Of a stretch of 64,000 nucleotides of DNA, positions 8,808 to 17,217 are shown in pieces. Below the pieces are notes generated by a model. It was not told the DNA's origin, did not search any database, and saw nothing but the letters and a program-made list of their open reading frames with translations. The position numbers and the translations under genes were made by a program. The stretch is from JAEUNJ01 sp052035955. Lineage in GTDB: Bacteria; Pseudomonadota; Gammaproteobacteria; Burkholderiales; Rhodocyclaceae. Every line of letters starts with the position of its first letter. Within the stretch, counting starts at the first letter, position 1. The DNA lies in NCBI GenBank assembly GCA_052035955.1, contig JBPOHD010000013.1:31744-95743 (forward strand), given 5' to 3'.

Positions 8808-9278
8808 TCACTTCTTGCCGCCGTCTTCGGCAGCCTTGTTGAACATGAACTGGCTGATCAGTTTCTCCAGCACCACGGCCGACTGCGTCTTCTTGACCTT
8901 GTCGCCGTCCTTCAGCAACTCGGTGTCGCCACCGACCTCGAAACCGATGTATTGCTCGCCCAGCAGGCCCGACGTGTTGATGGTCAGGATCGTGTCGCGG
9001 GGAAACTTGTAACGCTGGTCCAGTTGCATCGCCACCACGGCCCGGTAGGAGTCCTGGTCAAACCGTATTTCCGAGACCCTTCCGACCACGACACCCGCGC
9101 TTTTCACCGGCGCCCGCACTTTAAGCCCGCCGATGTTATCAAATTCGGCCTGCAACCGGTACGTCTCGCCGGTGCTGGAAGATGCCAAATTTCCCACTTT
9201 CAGGGCCAAAAACAACAGGGAGGCGAGGCCGATGGCGACGAAGAAACCTACCCAAAGATCTAATGCAGCACGATTCAT
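8808..9278 (-). CDS. mlaD: MCE-domain protein MlaD
   Basis: A 156-residue protein with one N-terminal transmembrane helix (LWVGFFVAIGLASLLFLALKV) followed by a single MCE domain, including the segment FDNIGGLKVRAPVKSAGVVVGRV. MlaD forms a hexameric ring on the MlaE permease, through which lipid passes to or from MlaC. It lies three bases after mlaE. Confidence 0.96.
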   Translation of the reverse strand: MNRAALDLWVGFFVAIGLASLLFLALKVGNLASSSTGETYRLQAEFDNIGGLKVRAPVKSAGVVVGRVSEIRFDQDSYRAVVAMQLDQRYKFPRDTILTINTSGLLGEQYIGFEVGGDTELLKDGDKVKKTQSAVVLEKLISQFMFNKAAEDGGKK

Positions 9279-9281
9279 GGC

Positions 9282-10076
9282 TCAAACACCCCGGAACATG
9301 AAGGCAGTTAGGACGAAGTCGGCGGCCAGGATGGCCAGTGAGGACGTGACGACGGTCCGCGTCGTCGCTCCGGAAACCCCTTCGGCAGTGGGTTCCGAGT
9401 CGTAGCCCTCGAAAACGGCGATCCAGGTGACGATGATGCCGAATACGAAACTCTTGATGACCCCGTTGATGATGTCTTCGCGGAAATCCACCGAGGCCTG
9501 CATCTGGGACCAGAACGAGCCTTCATCCACGCCGATCAGTTGCACGCCGACGAGATAGCCGCCGAAAATGCCCATGGCGGAGAACAGGGCGGCGAGCAGG
9601 GGCATGGAGATGATGCCGGCCCAGAACCGTGGCGCGACGACGCGGGCGATCGGATTGACGGCCATCATTTCCATGGCGGAGAGCTGCTCCGTGGCCTTCA
9701 TCAGTCCGATCTCGGCCGTGATCGCGGAACCGGCGCGGCTGGCGAAGAGCAGGGCGGCCACCACGGGGCCCAATTCCCGGACCAGGGACAGGGCGACCAG
9801 GATGCCCAGCGCCTCCGAGGATCCGTAGCGCTGGAGGGTATCGTAGCCCTGGAGGCCGAGGACCATGCCCACGAAGAGTCCCGACACCAGGATGATGATC
9901 AGGGACAGAACCCCGGTGAAGTAGATTTCGCGGATCGTCAGGTTGAATCGCCTCAGGGCCGTGCCCGAGTACATCAGCGTCATGGCAAAGAAACGGCTGG
10001 CGAAGCCGAGGCGGCGTACCCGCGACGTGACCTTGTGGCCCAGGTTCGTCAGCGCCCGGGTGACGGCGTTATCCAC
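9282..10076 (-). CDS. mlaE: Phospholipid ABC permease MlaE
   Basis: A 264-residue integral membrane protein of the MlaE family with five or six hydrophobic helices. Landmarks are GLFVGMVLGLQGYDTLQRYG, LVRELGPVVAALLFASRAGS, the coupling segment EIGLMKATEQLSAMEMMAV and the C-terminal TAFMFRG. It is the permease of the MlaFEDB transporter and overlaps mlaF by eight bases. Confidence 0.97.
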   Translation of the reverse strand: MDNAVTRALTNLGHKVTSRVRRLGFASRFFAMTLMYSGTALRRFNLTIREIYFTGVLSLIIILVSGLFVGMVLGLQGYDTLQRYGSSEALGILVALSLVRELGPVVAALLFASRAGSAITAEIGLMKATEQLSAMEMMAVNPIARVVAPRFWAGIISMPLLAALFSAMGIFGGYLVGVQLIGVDEGSFWSQMQASVDFREDIINGVIKSFVFGIIVTWIAVFEGYDSEPTAEGVSGATTRTVVTSSLAILAADFVLTAFMFRGV

Positions 10077-10884
10077 GGGCGCTCCTCCCGGTCAGGATCT
10101 GCTCGCCGTAAGGGGGCGCCGGATACTGGAAAGGCACCGGACCGTCGGCCTCGCCCCAGACGAATTGGTGAACATAGGGAGCATCGGAGCGGCGGATGTC
10201 CTCCGCCGTGCCCTCCGCAACGATTCGACCGGCGGACACGAAATAGACGTAATCGACGATTTTCAACGACTCCTGGACATCATGGGTGACGACGATGGAA
10301 CTCGCTCCGAGGGCCTGGGTGAGCGTCCGGATCAACTCGCCGACGATCGACAGGGAAATCGGATCCAGGCCGGCGAAAGGCTCGTCATACATGATCAGCA
10401 TCGGATCGAGGGCGATGGCACGGGCCAACGCGACCCGCCGCGCCATGCCTCCGGAAAGCTCGGAGGGCATCAGGCGATGGGCGCCCCGTAGACCGACCGC
10501 GTGCAATTTCATCATGACCAGATCGCGGATGAGCTCCTCGGGGAGGTCCGTGTGTTCGCGCATCTGGAACGCCACGTTGTCGAAGACGGACATGTCGGTG
10601 AACAAGGCGCCGAACTGGAAGAGCATGCCCATCCGCCGGCGCATTTGGTAAAGCCCGTCGTTGTCCAACTCATGCACTACCTGTCCCGCCACCTTGACAT
10701 GGCCGCTGGTGGGCTTCAACTGGCCGCCGATCAGCCTCAGCGTGGTTGTCTTGCCGCACCCGCTCTGCCCCATGATCGCAACCACTTTGCCCTTTGGTAT
10801 CAGCATATTGATACCGGTCAGGACGGGACGCCCATCGTAGGAGAAATTGAGGTTGCGGATTTCGACCAGGGGTTCGCCGGACAC
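10069..10884 (-). CDS. mlaF: Phospholipid ABC transporter ATPase MlaF
   Basis: A 271-residue ABC ATPase that powers MlaFEDB. Walker A is GQSGCGKTT (39-47), the signature is ELSGGMARR and Walker B is LIMYDEPFAGLD, with the H-loop in VVTHDV. The start is a GTG at 10884 (MSGEPLVEIRNLNFSY); no strong ribosome site precedes it. It is the first gene of the leftward run and diverges from the sigma-54 activator gene. The C-terminal extension of about 30 residues after EDIRRSDAPYVHQFVWG is typical of MlaF. Confidence 0.96.
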   Translation of the reverse strand: MSGEPLVEIRNLNFSYDGRPVLTGINMLIPKGKVVAIMGQSGCGKTTTLRLIGGQLKPTSGHVKVAGQVVHELDNDGLYQMRRRMGMLFQFGALFTDMSVFDNVAFQMREHTDLPEELIRDLVMMKLHAVGLRGAHRLMPSELSGGMARRVALARAIALDPMLIMYDEPFAGLDPISLSIVGELIRTLTQALGASSIVVTHDVQESLKIVDYVYFVSAGRIVAEGTAEDIRRSDAPYVHQFVWGEADGPVPFQYPAPPYGEQILTGRSARG

Positions 10885-10913
10885 GGCGTGGTTCCATCGG
10901 ACAAAAGAGGGGC

Positions 10914-10919
10914 ATTCTA
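10914..10919 (-). promoter_or_regulatory. Possible -10 box for mlaF
   Basis: On the minus strand the 140-base divergent gap contains TAGAAT, about 30 bases before the mlaF GTG. A matching -35 box is not obvious, so this is only a candidate for the promoter of the mla-yad-mur-his run. Confidence 0.3.
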
Positions 10920-11024
10920 ACAGAGGGGCCGCGATGGCCCGGAACCGGGGCCTTGGCGGCGCCTTCGACCGGAACGCCCATGACCCTCTGACGACATGGG
11001 GGTTTGCGATATCATGGTCCGGTC

Positions 11025-12503
11025 ATGAATGATGCCCCGTCCCCGGAATCGGCAAGGCCGACATTGCTGATCGTCGATGACGATCCGTTGATCAGCGAGT
11101 CGCTCGGATATTTCCTCGGCGCCGATTTCCGGGTCATCACCGCAGGATCCAGGTCGGAAGCGGTCGAGAAGGCCCGCCAGAACGGCGGGACCCTGGAACT
11201 TGCCTTGGTGGATCTGGGCCTTCCGCCCCATCCCCACCGCCCCGACGAAGGCTTTGCCCTGGTCGGCGACCTCCTGGCCCTGTCGCCGACGGCCAAGATC
11301 GTGATCCTGTCCGGGCAGAGCGAGGAGGCCAACGCCCGTCACGCACGCACCCTGGGCGCCGTCGAATTCATCGCCAAGCCGGCCGACCCGGAACTCCTGC
11401 GGCAGGTATTGCGGCGCGCCCTGAGCTACCGCGAAACGGAACTGGGCCCCGCTACCGGAGCGGACTCCCAAGCCTTCATCGGCGACAGCCCGGCGGTCAG
11501 GAAACTGAGGGAACAGGTTGCACAATATGCCGACTCCCCCTTCCCCGTGCTTATCGAAGGGGAATCCGGAAGCGGCAAGGAAATCGTCGCGCAGGTTTTC
11601 CTCCACCGGATGACCCATCGCAGGCACCGGCCCTATTACGCTCTCAACTGCGCCGCGATTTCCCCCACCCTGGTCGAACCGACCCTGTTCGGTTACGCCA
11701 AGGGTGCGTTCACCGGGGCCCAGCAGGCCAAGTCCGGGTATTTCGAGGACGCCGGCGACGGCACCCTCTTCCTCGACGAAATCGGGGAACTGCCGCTGGA
11801 CCTCCAGCCCAAGTTGCTGCGCGTCATGGAAAACGGCGAGTATCAGCGCGTCGGCGAGACGCAGACCCGCCGCAGCCAGGCCAGGATCATTGCCGCCACC
11901 AACCGGGACTTGCGACGGGAGGTACGCGAGGGACGGTTCCGTGCCGACCTCTATCACCGCCTGTCGGTGTTCGCCGTCGTGGCGCCGCCGCTTCGGGACA
12001 CGGGTACCGACCGCCTGCTCCTGCTCGATCATTTCCGCGCCATGTATTCGCGCCAGACCGGGCGCACGCCCTTCACCCTTTCGCCGCAGGGAAAGGCCGC
12101 CTGGCTGGCCTACGGGTTCCCCGGCAACGTAAGGGAACTTCGGAATATCGTGATTCGCCTGGTCGCCAAGCATCCGGGAGCAACGATCGGACCGGCAGAA
12201 CTCGCCGAGGAATTCGATGCGGACTCACCGCAGTCGGAGGGCGTCGGGACCGTCGGGTTCGGAGAACACGAGCAGCGGGTGGCGTTCGCCATGGCGCAGC
12301 TCCAGTCCGGCGGTGGATTCACGCTCGACGACACCCTCCGCAAATGGGAGCAGGCCTACGTCGAAGCCGCGCAGAAGATTGCCCACGGAAACCTGAGCCA
12401 GGCGGCCCGCTTGCTGGGGATCAACCGGACCACGCTCTACAACCGGATCGAAGCCCTGGCCCGCGCACGGGGCGGCGGCGGGACCCAGGCCGCCCGGCCA
12501 TGA
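11025..12503 (+). CDS. Sigma-54-dependent response regulator (NtrC family)
   Basis: A 492-residue activator. An N-terminal receiver domain has acidic residues DDD at 18-20, a phospho-acceptor Asp at about 63 (LVDLGLPP) and a Lys near 118. The AAA+ domain has Walker A GESGSGKE (179-186), the sigma-54 contact loop GAFTGA (227-232) and Walker B TLFLDEIGEL (247-256). A Fis-type helix-turn-helix (NLSQAARLLGINRTTLYNRIE) is at the C-terminus. It heads the pilus locus. A perfect sigma-54 promoter lies before the pilin gene at 29331, so this protein is its likely activator. The membrane histidine kinase at 27450-29165 is a candidate partner. The start is the ATG at 11025, giving MNDAPSPESARPTLLIVDDD. 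Confidence 0.93.
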   Translation: MNDAPSPESARPTLLIVDDDPLISESLGYFLGADFRVITAGSRSEAVEKARQNGGTLELALVDLGLPPHPHRPDEGFALVGDLLALSPTAKIVILSGQSEEANARHARTLGAVEFIAKPADPELLRQVLRRALSYRETELGPATGADSQAFIGDSPAVRKLREQVAQYADSPFPVLIEGESGSGKEIVAQVFLHRMTHRRHRPYYALNCAAISPTLVEPTLFGYAKGAFTGAQQAKSGYFEDAGDGTLFLDEIGELPLDLQPKLLRVMENGEYQRVGETQTRRSQARIIAATNRDLRREVREGRFRADLYHRLSVFAVVAPPLRDTGTDRLLLLDHFRAMYSRQTGRTPFTLSPQGKAAWLAYGFPGNVRELRNIVIRLVAKHPGATIGPAELAEEFDADSPQSEGVGTVGFGEHEQRVAFAMAQLQSGGGFTLDDTLRKWEQAYVEAAQKIAHGNLSQAARLLGINRTTLYNRIEALARARGGGGTQAARP

Positions 12504-12524
12504 GCGGAGGAGACGGGTAAGCCT

Positions 12525-13985
12525 ATGTATCTCGAACATTTCGGGCTCTCCGAGGCGCCGTTCCGCATCACGCCGCATACCGACTTCTTCTTCTCGGGAG
12601 GCAATCGCGGCGCCACGCTGGAGGCGCTCGCCTATGCCATCACCCATGACGAAGGCATCGTCAAGGTCAGCGGCGAGGTGGGCAGCGGCAAGACGATGCT
12701 GTGCCGCGTGCTCATGGAGCGGCTGCCCGCGAAGGTCGTCACGATCTACCTTGCGAATCCCTCCCTGTCGCGCGACGACATCCTGTTCGCGCTCGCCGAC
12801 GAACTGAACATTCCGGTGGCGGAGAACGCCAGGGCAACCGTGTTGTTGCGCGCCCTGCAGGAAAAACTCATCGAACTGTATGCCGGCGGACACCAGGTCG
12901 TGGTCCTCATCGACGAGGCCCATGCGATGCCGGCCGAGACGCTGGAGGAAATCCGGCTGCTGTCGAACCTGGAATCGAACCGGCACAAGCTGCTGCAACT
13001 GGTCCTGTTCGGACAGACGGAACTGAACGAGATCCTTGCCCGGCCGGCCATGCGGCAGTTGAAGGACAGGATCACCCACAATTTCACGCTGGAACCCCTG
13101 GTCCGCGCCGACATCGCGAGCTACCTCACCTTCCGGATGCGGGCCGCCGGCTACAGGGGACCCGACCCCTTCGGACTGGCCGCCGTGAGGTTGATCGAGA
13201 AGGCATCCCAGGGACTTACCCGCCGCATCAACATACTGGCGGACAAGTCCCTGCTCGCGGCCTTCGCGGAGGGCGGCTACCAGATCCTGCCGCGCCACGT
13301 GAAAGCCGCGATCCGCGACTCCGAGTTCAGTAGCGCGCCGACCCGGAACGTCGTCGTGCTGGCTTCCGCCGCGGCAGCAACCCTGCTGGTGGCGGCCGCG
13401 GCCGGATGGTGGTGGATCAACGACCTTACCGGGACGGAGGCTGTCCCGCCTCCTCCGGTCCGCCAGGATGGAATTCCGCCGGGCAGACCCGGGACGACCG
13501 GCTCCGGTAGCGCCGTGACCCCCGTCGTGGCGACGCCGCCGCAAGCCTCCATGGTCCCGTCGCCTCCCGTCGCACCGGCGGCGGTTGCAGATACAAGCCC
13601 CGCATCCACGCCCCCCGCCCCGGAAAGGGACGACATGCGGGAGGTCTCGACCCTCCCGCCGGGGCTGGGCGAACGAACCCGGACCAAGGTGACGGAAACG
13701 CGCGCCTGGCTCGCCGGGGCGAAGGACGATGCCTGGTTCCTGCAGATTCTTGTCGCGGACGGGGGCCGAGCGCCCCAGGTCGAACGGCTGATCGCCCAAC
13801 TGGAGGCCATCCCCAGGTCGGAAGAACTGAGGGCTTACGTCGCGTCGCTCGATGGGCGACAGCGAATCGGGCTGATATTCGGCGAGTACCCGAGCCGCGA
13901 AGCCGCCCAGGCGGCGATTTCCGCCCTGCCGCCCCAATTGCGTGCCCACAAGCCGTTTCCGCGCCAGGTGGGGAAGCTGAGATAA
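12525..13985 (+). CDS. mshM: ExeA/MshM-type AAA ATPase with C-terminal SPOR-like region
   Basis: A 486-residue protein of the ExeA/GspA/MshM family, inner-membrane ATPases that help assemble secretins in peptidoglycan. The N-terminus MYLEHFGLSEAPFRITPHTDFFF is diagnostic. Walker A is GEVGSGKT and Walker B is VVVLIDEAHAMP. One transmembrane helix near residues 280-300 (VVLASAAAATLLVAAAAGWWW) leads to a Pro/Ala-rich linker and a C-terminal segment (AWFLQILVA...QRIGLIFGEYPSREAAQAAI) that resembles a SPOR peptidoglycan-binding domain. It follows the regulator by 21 bases and precedes the secretin gene. The gene symbol is by analogy with MSHA loci. Confidence 0.88.
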   Translation: MYLEHFGLSEAPFRITPHTDFFFSGGNRGATLEALAYAITHDEGIVKVSGEVGSGKTMLCRVLMERLPAKVVTIYLANPSLSRDDILFALADELNIPVAENARATVLLRALQEKLIELYAGGHQVVVLIDEAHAMPAETLEEIRLLSNLESNRHKLLQLVLFGQTELNEILARPAMRQLKDRITHNFTLEPLVRADIASYLTFRMRAAGYRGPDPFGLAAVRLIEKASQGLTRRINILADKSLLAAFAEGGYQILPRHVKAAIRDSEFSSAPTRNVVVLASAAAATLLVAAAAGWWWINDLTGTEAVPPPPVRQDGIPPGRPGTTGSGSAVTPVVATPPQASMVPSPPVAPAAVADTSPASTPPAPERDDMREVSTLPPGLGERTRTKVTETRAWLAGAKDDAWFLQILVADGGRAPQVERLIAQLEAIPRSEELRAYVASLDGRQRIGLIFGEYPSREAAQAAISALPPQLRAHKPFPRQVGKLR

Positions 13986-14023
13986 GCAGATGCACATGGA
14001 ACTAATTGCGCAAAATCAGTTGG

Positions 14024-14051
14024 TTGTATTTAGTTCTTGATGTGTTATGAT
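14024..14051 (+). promoter_or_regulatory. Candidate sigma-70 promoter for the secretin gene
   Basis: The AT-rich gap between mshM and mshL contains TTGTAT (14024-14029), a 16-base spacer and TATGAT (14046-14051), the latter preceded by TGTG as in extended -10 promoters. The mshL start is 36 bases further on. It would give the structural genes a start independent of the regulator genes. Confidence 0.5.
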
Positions 14052-14087
14052 CGAATTGCCGTTTCATTTCAATCGCATGGGAACGCC

Positions 14088-15914
14088 ATGACCCGACGCC
14101 TGACGTTTGCGGCCCTGACGCTGGGCCTACTGGCAGGCTGCAGCACCGCCCCGGTGCCACCACCGTCGGCCGGTCACCTGCGCGCCGAAAAGGAGGCCGC
14201 GCCTGCGTCCACGATTCCTGCGCCTGTCCAGGCCAGTCCCACGGTGCGCAAGCCGCGGCCGGCCGCCAAGGTCGAGACCTACAGCGTGGTCGTCAATAAC
14301 GTCAAGGTCCAGGAACTGCTGTTTGCCCTGGCCAGGGACGCGAAGATCAACGTGGACATCCACCCCGGCATTGCCGGCGTGGTCACGCTGAACGCCATCG
14401 ACCAGACCCTGCCCCAGTTGCTGGCGCGCATCGCGCGCCAGGTCGACATGCGCTGGGAACTGGACGGGCCGAATCTCGCCGTGATGCCGGACTCGCCCTA
14501 CCTGCATACCTATCGGGTCGATTACGTAAATATGTCAAGAGATTCTACGGGTGTTATCTCGGCAAGTTCCCAGATCGCAGCCGGAGCGGCGGGCGGAGGA
14601 ACAGCGTCTGGCGGGGCAAGTGGGTCGGGAGGAAACATCTCGTCAAGCAAGGTTGAGAATGTAGCCAAGAACCGTTTTTGGGATTCGATTGAGCAAAACA
14701 TTAAGGATCTCCTGCGCGAAACAGACAAAGTGCTGCCCGAGGGCTCCAGCGAGACTGTCGTGGAGCGACTGGACCAGCAAACATCCACCGGAACGGGCGC
14801 GCCAGCGGTCGGCGGCGGACGTACCCAGGCGCCTCAGGGCGTCGTCGGAAGCCCAAACCCCGTGGCCGTGCAACAGGCCGGAACGACGGTGGTTCGCCGC
14901 GCCACATTTCGGGAAGCCGCTTCCGTGATCGTGAATTCCGGGGCCGGAATCATTACCGTCCGCGCTACCTCGAAGCAGCACGAGAAGGTCCAGGAGTTCC
15001 TTGATCAGGTGGTATCCCGGGCCCAGCGCCAAGTAATGATCGAGGCCACGATCGTCGAGGTCGAGTTGAAGGATTCGTACCGTCAGGGCATAGACTGGTC
15101 GAGACTGAGGGGCGACAGCTCCGGATTCAAGATTACCCAGAATCCCCTGGAAGCCAATAACGCCACTGGCACCCCCCGGCCGGTCGCCCTCACTTTTACG
15201 GAAAATCGCTCACCGCTCAACATTGCACTGACGCTGAGCCTGCTGGAACAATTCGGGAACGTCAAAGTTCTTTCCAGCCCCAAGCTATCGGTACTCAACA
15301 ACCAGGCGGCGTTGTTAAAGGTCGTTCAAAACAGCGTCTATTTTACGGTCAAGACTGATATCACGGCCCCTTCCGTAGCCGGGGCTCAACCAGTTAAAGC
15401 GTTCACGACCACGCCCCAGACTGTATCGGTTGGGCTCGTGCTGATGGTGACACCGCAGATTGGTGACGGCAGTTCCATCATCCTGAACGTCAGGCCCACG
15501 ATTACCAGTATTTCCCGTTACGTGACCGACCCCAATCCAGACTTGGGGGCCGTGGGAAACGCTGTTCCGGAAATCAAGACGCGTGAAATCGAATCCGTCA
15601 TGCGAGTTAGGGACGGCGAGATAGCCGTGTTAGGTGGCTTGATGCAAGAGCGTTCGGATTTCGACACCCAGCGCGTGCCGGTTATCGGCAGCATCCCGAT
15701 ATTAGGTGAGCTCTTCTCCCGCAGGGACAATGCAGTGACAAAATCAGAACTCGTGGTGTTCCTGCGGCCAGTGGTTATTCGCGATGCAAGCATACAGGGC
15801 GAGTTCAAGAGCATGCGGGACTTCTTGCCCGGAGATCAATTCCTCAAACCGCCCGCCCGAGCCTATCCATTGGGCGACCTGGGAGAGCTTCGCCAGGAGG
15901 AAGCCGGCAAGTGA
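14088..15914 (+). CDS. mshL: Secretin lipoprotein of the MshL/PulD family
   Basis: A 608-residue outer-membrane secretin. A lipoprotein signal (MTRRLTFAALTLGLLAGCS) is followed by an STN/N0-type domain (YSVVVNNVKVQELLFALARDA...) and by N1-like and secretin domains. The signature VPVIGSIPILGELFSRRD is near the C-terminus. The ATG at 14088 is chosen because it gives a proper lipobox; an upstream in-frame ATG at 14037 would bury it. From about 14520 to 15850 the gene is visibly AT-richer than its neighbours and uses codons rare here (AGA, TTA, ATA), which suggests recombination with a different donor. It overlaps the next gene by four bases (GTGA). Confidence 0.93.
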   Translation: MTRRLTFAALTLGLLAGCSTAPVPPPSAGHLRAEKEAAPASTIPAPVQASPTVRKPRPAAKVETYSVVVNNVKVQELLFALARDAKINVDIHPGIAGVVTLNAIDQTLPQLLARIARQVDMRWELDGPNLAVMPDSPYLHTYRVDYVNMSRDSTGVISASSQIAAGAAGGGTASGGASGSGGNISSSKVENVAKNRFWDSIEQNIKDLLRETDKVLPEGSSETVVERLDQQTSTGTGAPAVGGGRTQAPQGVVGSPNPVAVQQAGTTVVRRATFREAASVIVNSGAGIITVRATSKQHEKVQEFLDQVVSRAQRQVMIEATIVEVELKDSYRQGIDWSRLRGDSSGFKITQNPLEANNATGTPRPVALTFTENRSPLNIALTLSLLEQFGNVKVLSSPKLSVLNNQAALLKVVQNSVYFTVKTDITAPSVAGAQPVKAFTTTPQTVSVGLVLMVTPQIGDGSSIILNVRPTITSISRYVTDPNPDLGAVGNAVPEIKTREIESVMRVRDGEIAVLGGLMQERSDFDTQRVPVIGSIPILGELFSRRDNAVTKSELVVFLRPVVIRDASIQGEFKSMRDFLPGDQFLKPPARAYPLGDLGELRQEEAGK

Positions 15915-17197
15915 GCCTCCTGATGGACGCCCTCAAGAAGGCCGAGGAGGCCAAGCGGCAGGCCGCCCAATCCTCGCCGCCCGAAACTGCGGCGCCCGGC
16001 GATCTGGAACTTGCCCCCCTGGACGCGGATCAGGCGCGCCAGCCGGCAAGGGATGCAGCGCCCGCCGCGCTGCCGGAACTGCCCTCCCGCCTGGAAATCC
16101 TCGACCAGCAATTCGAACGGCCAGCCCCCCCCAAGCCCAGGAGGACTCCGGAGGAGCCCGCCGCATCGGCCCCTTCGCCTTCCCCGTCCGGCGAGACCGC
16201 CGACATGGCCGCGGCCCGTCGGATGTTCGAGGCGAAGATGCCGCCGTCACCGGACCGGAAGCCGCTCCTGGTCCTGGTCGCGATCGTTGCCCTCGGCGGC
16301 GCGGCCGGCATCGGTGGCTGGCTGTGGTGGCAGACCCGGCCCGCCGGCGGCGCCATGCCGGGGCCCGGCGCCTCGGCCCCTGTTTCCCGCCCAGTCTCCG
16401 CGCCCCCGACGCAAACCGCTGCCGCGCAACCGGCCCCGCCGTCGGCGGACGCAGCCGAGCCGGCAAGCGTCGGCGCCGCATCCCCGAAAACCGGCGCAGC
16501 CACTGCCGATCCGGCAACGCCCATCGCTGCCTCCGGGCCGCGACCGACCGAGGCCGCGGTCCGTTCCCCGGCAGTCGGCACCGCAGCCCCCGCGGACAGC
16601 CCCATACGGATTTCCCGCTCCCGGCCCCAGGTCAATCCGGCGGTTTCCCGGGCCTACGAGGCCATGTCCGCCGGACGGCTGGACCAGGCGCGGACGGATT
16701 ACGAGCAGGTCCTGAAGACCGAGCCGCGCAACGTCGACGCCCTGCTAGGCCTCGCCGCCATCGCCCTCCGGGAGGGACGCCCCGGGGACGCCGAAGAGCT
16801 GTACCAGCGGGCCGCCGAAACCGACCCCAAGGAGGCTGCGGCGATAGGCGCACTGATCGGCCTGCGGGGCCAGGCCGATCCCCTGCAGGCGGAAAGCCGC
16901 TTGAAGACCCTGATCGCCGGACAGCCGGAGCAGGCGTCCCTGCATTTCGCCCTGGGAAACCTGCAGGCCCGGCAGAACCAGTGGAGCGAGGCCCAGCAGT
17001 CGTACTTCAAGGCGCACACCCTGGACCCGGAGAACCCTGACATCGTCTTCAACCTGGCGGTGAGCCTCGACCACCTGCGCCAGACCAAGCTGGCCGTCCA
17101 GTATTACAATCGATCGCTGAGCATGGCGGAGACGCGCCCTGCCGCCTTCGACCGGTCCGGCGTGGCGGCCCGGCTGCGCGAACTGCAGGATCGCTGA
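15911..17197 (+). CDS. mshN: Membrane-anchored TPR protein (MshN-like)
   Basis: A 428-residue protein. A short cytoplasmic N-terminus (MSLLMDALKKAEEAKRQ, common to this group) is followed by a Pro/Ala-rich stretch. One transmembrane helix (PLLVLVAIVALGGAAGIGGW) lies near residues 118-138, then a long Ala/Pro-rich linker, then four or more TPR repeats from about residue 240 to the end (for example PAVSRAYEAMSAGRLDQARTDYEQVL). MshN-like proteins are accessory periplasmic components of MSHA pili. Translation probably starts at the GTG that overlaps the mshL stop. Confidence 0.85.
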   Translation: MSLLMDALKKAEEAKRQAAQSSPPETAAPGDLELAPLDADQARQPARDAAPAALPELPSRLEILDQQFERPAPPKPRRTPEEPAASAPSPSPSGETADMAAARRMFEAKMPPSPDRKPLLVLVAIVALGGAAGIGGWLWWQTRPAGGAMPGPGASAPVSRPVSAPPTQTAAAQPAPPSADAAEPASVGAASPKTGAATADPATPIAASGPRPTEAAVRSPAVGTAAPADSPIRISRSRPQVNPAVSRAYEAMSAGRLDQARTDYEQVLKTEPRNVDALLGLAAIALREGRPGDAEELYQRAAETDPKEAAAIGALIGLRGQADPLQAESRLKTLIAGQPEQASLHFALGNLQARQNQWSEAQQSYFKAHTLDPENPDIVFNLAVSLDHLRQTKLAVQYYNRSLSMAETRPAAFDRSGVAARLRELQDR

Positions 17198-17217
17198 GTG
17201 CCGGCCGCCGCCGGTCC

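Noticed and set aside
14001..14020. A second sigma-54 promoter before mshL (tggaactaattgcg)
   Set aside because: The GG and GC elements are 10, not 12, bases apart, so it does not fit the required spacing.
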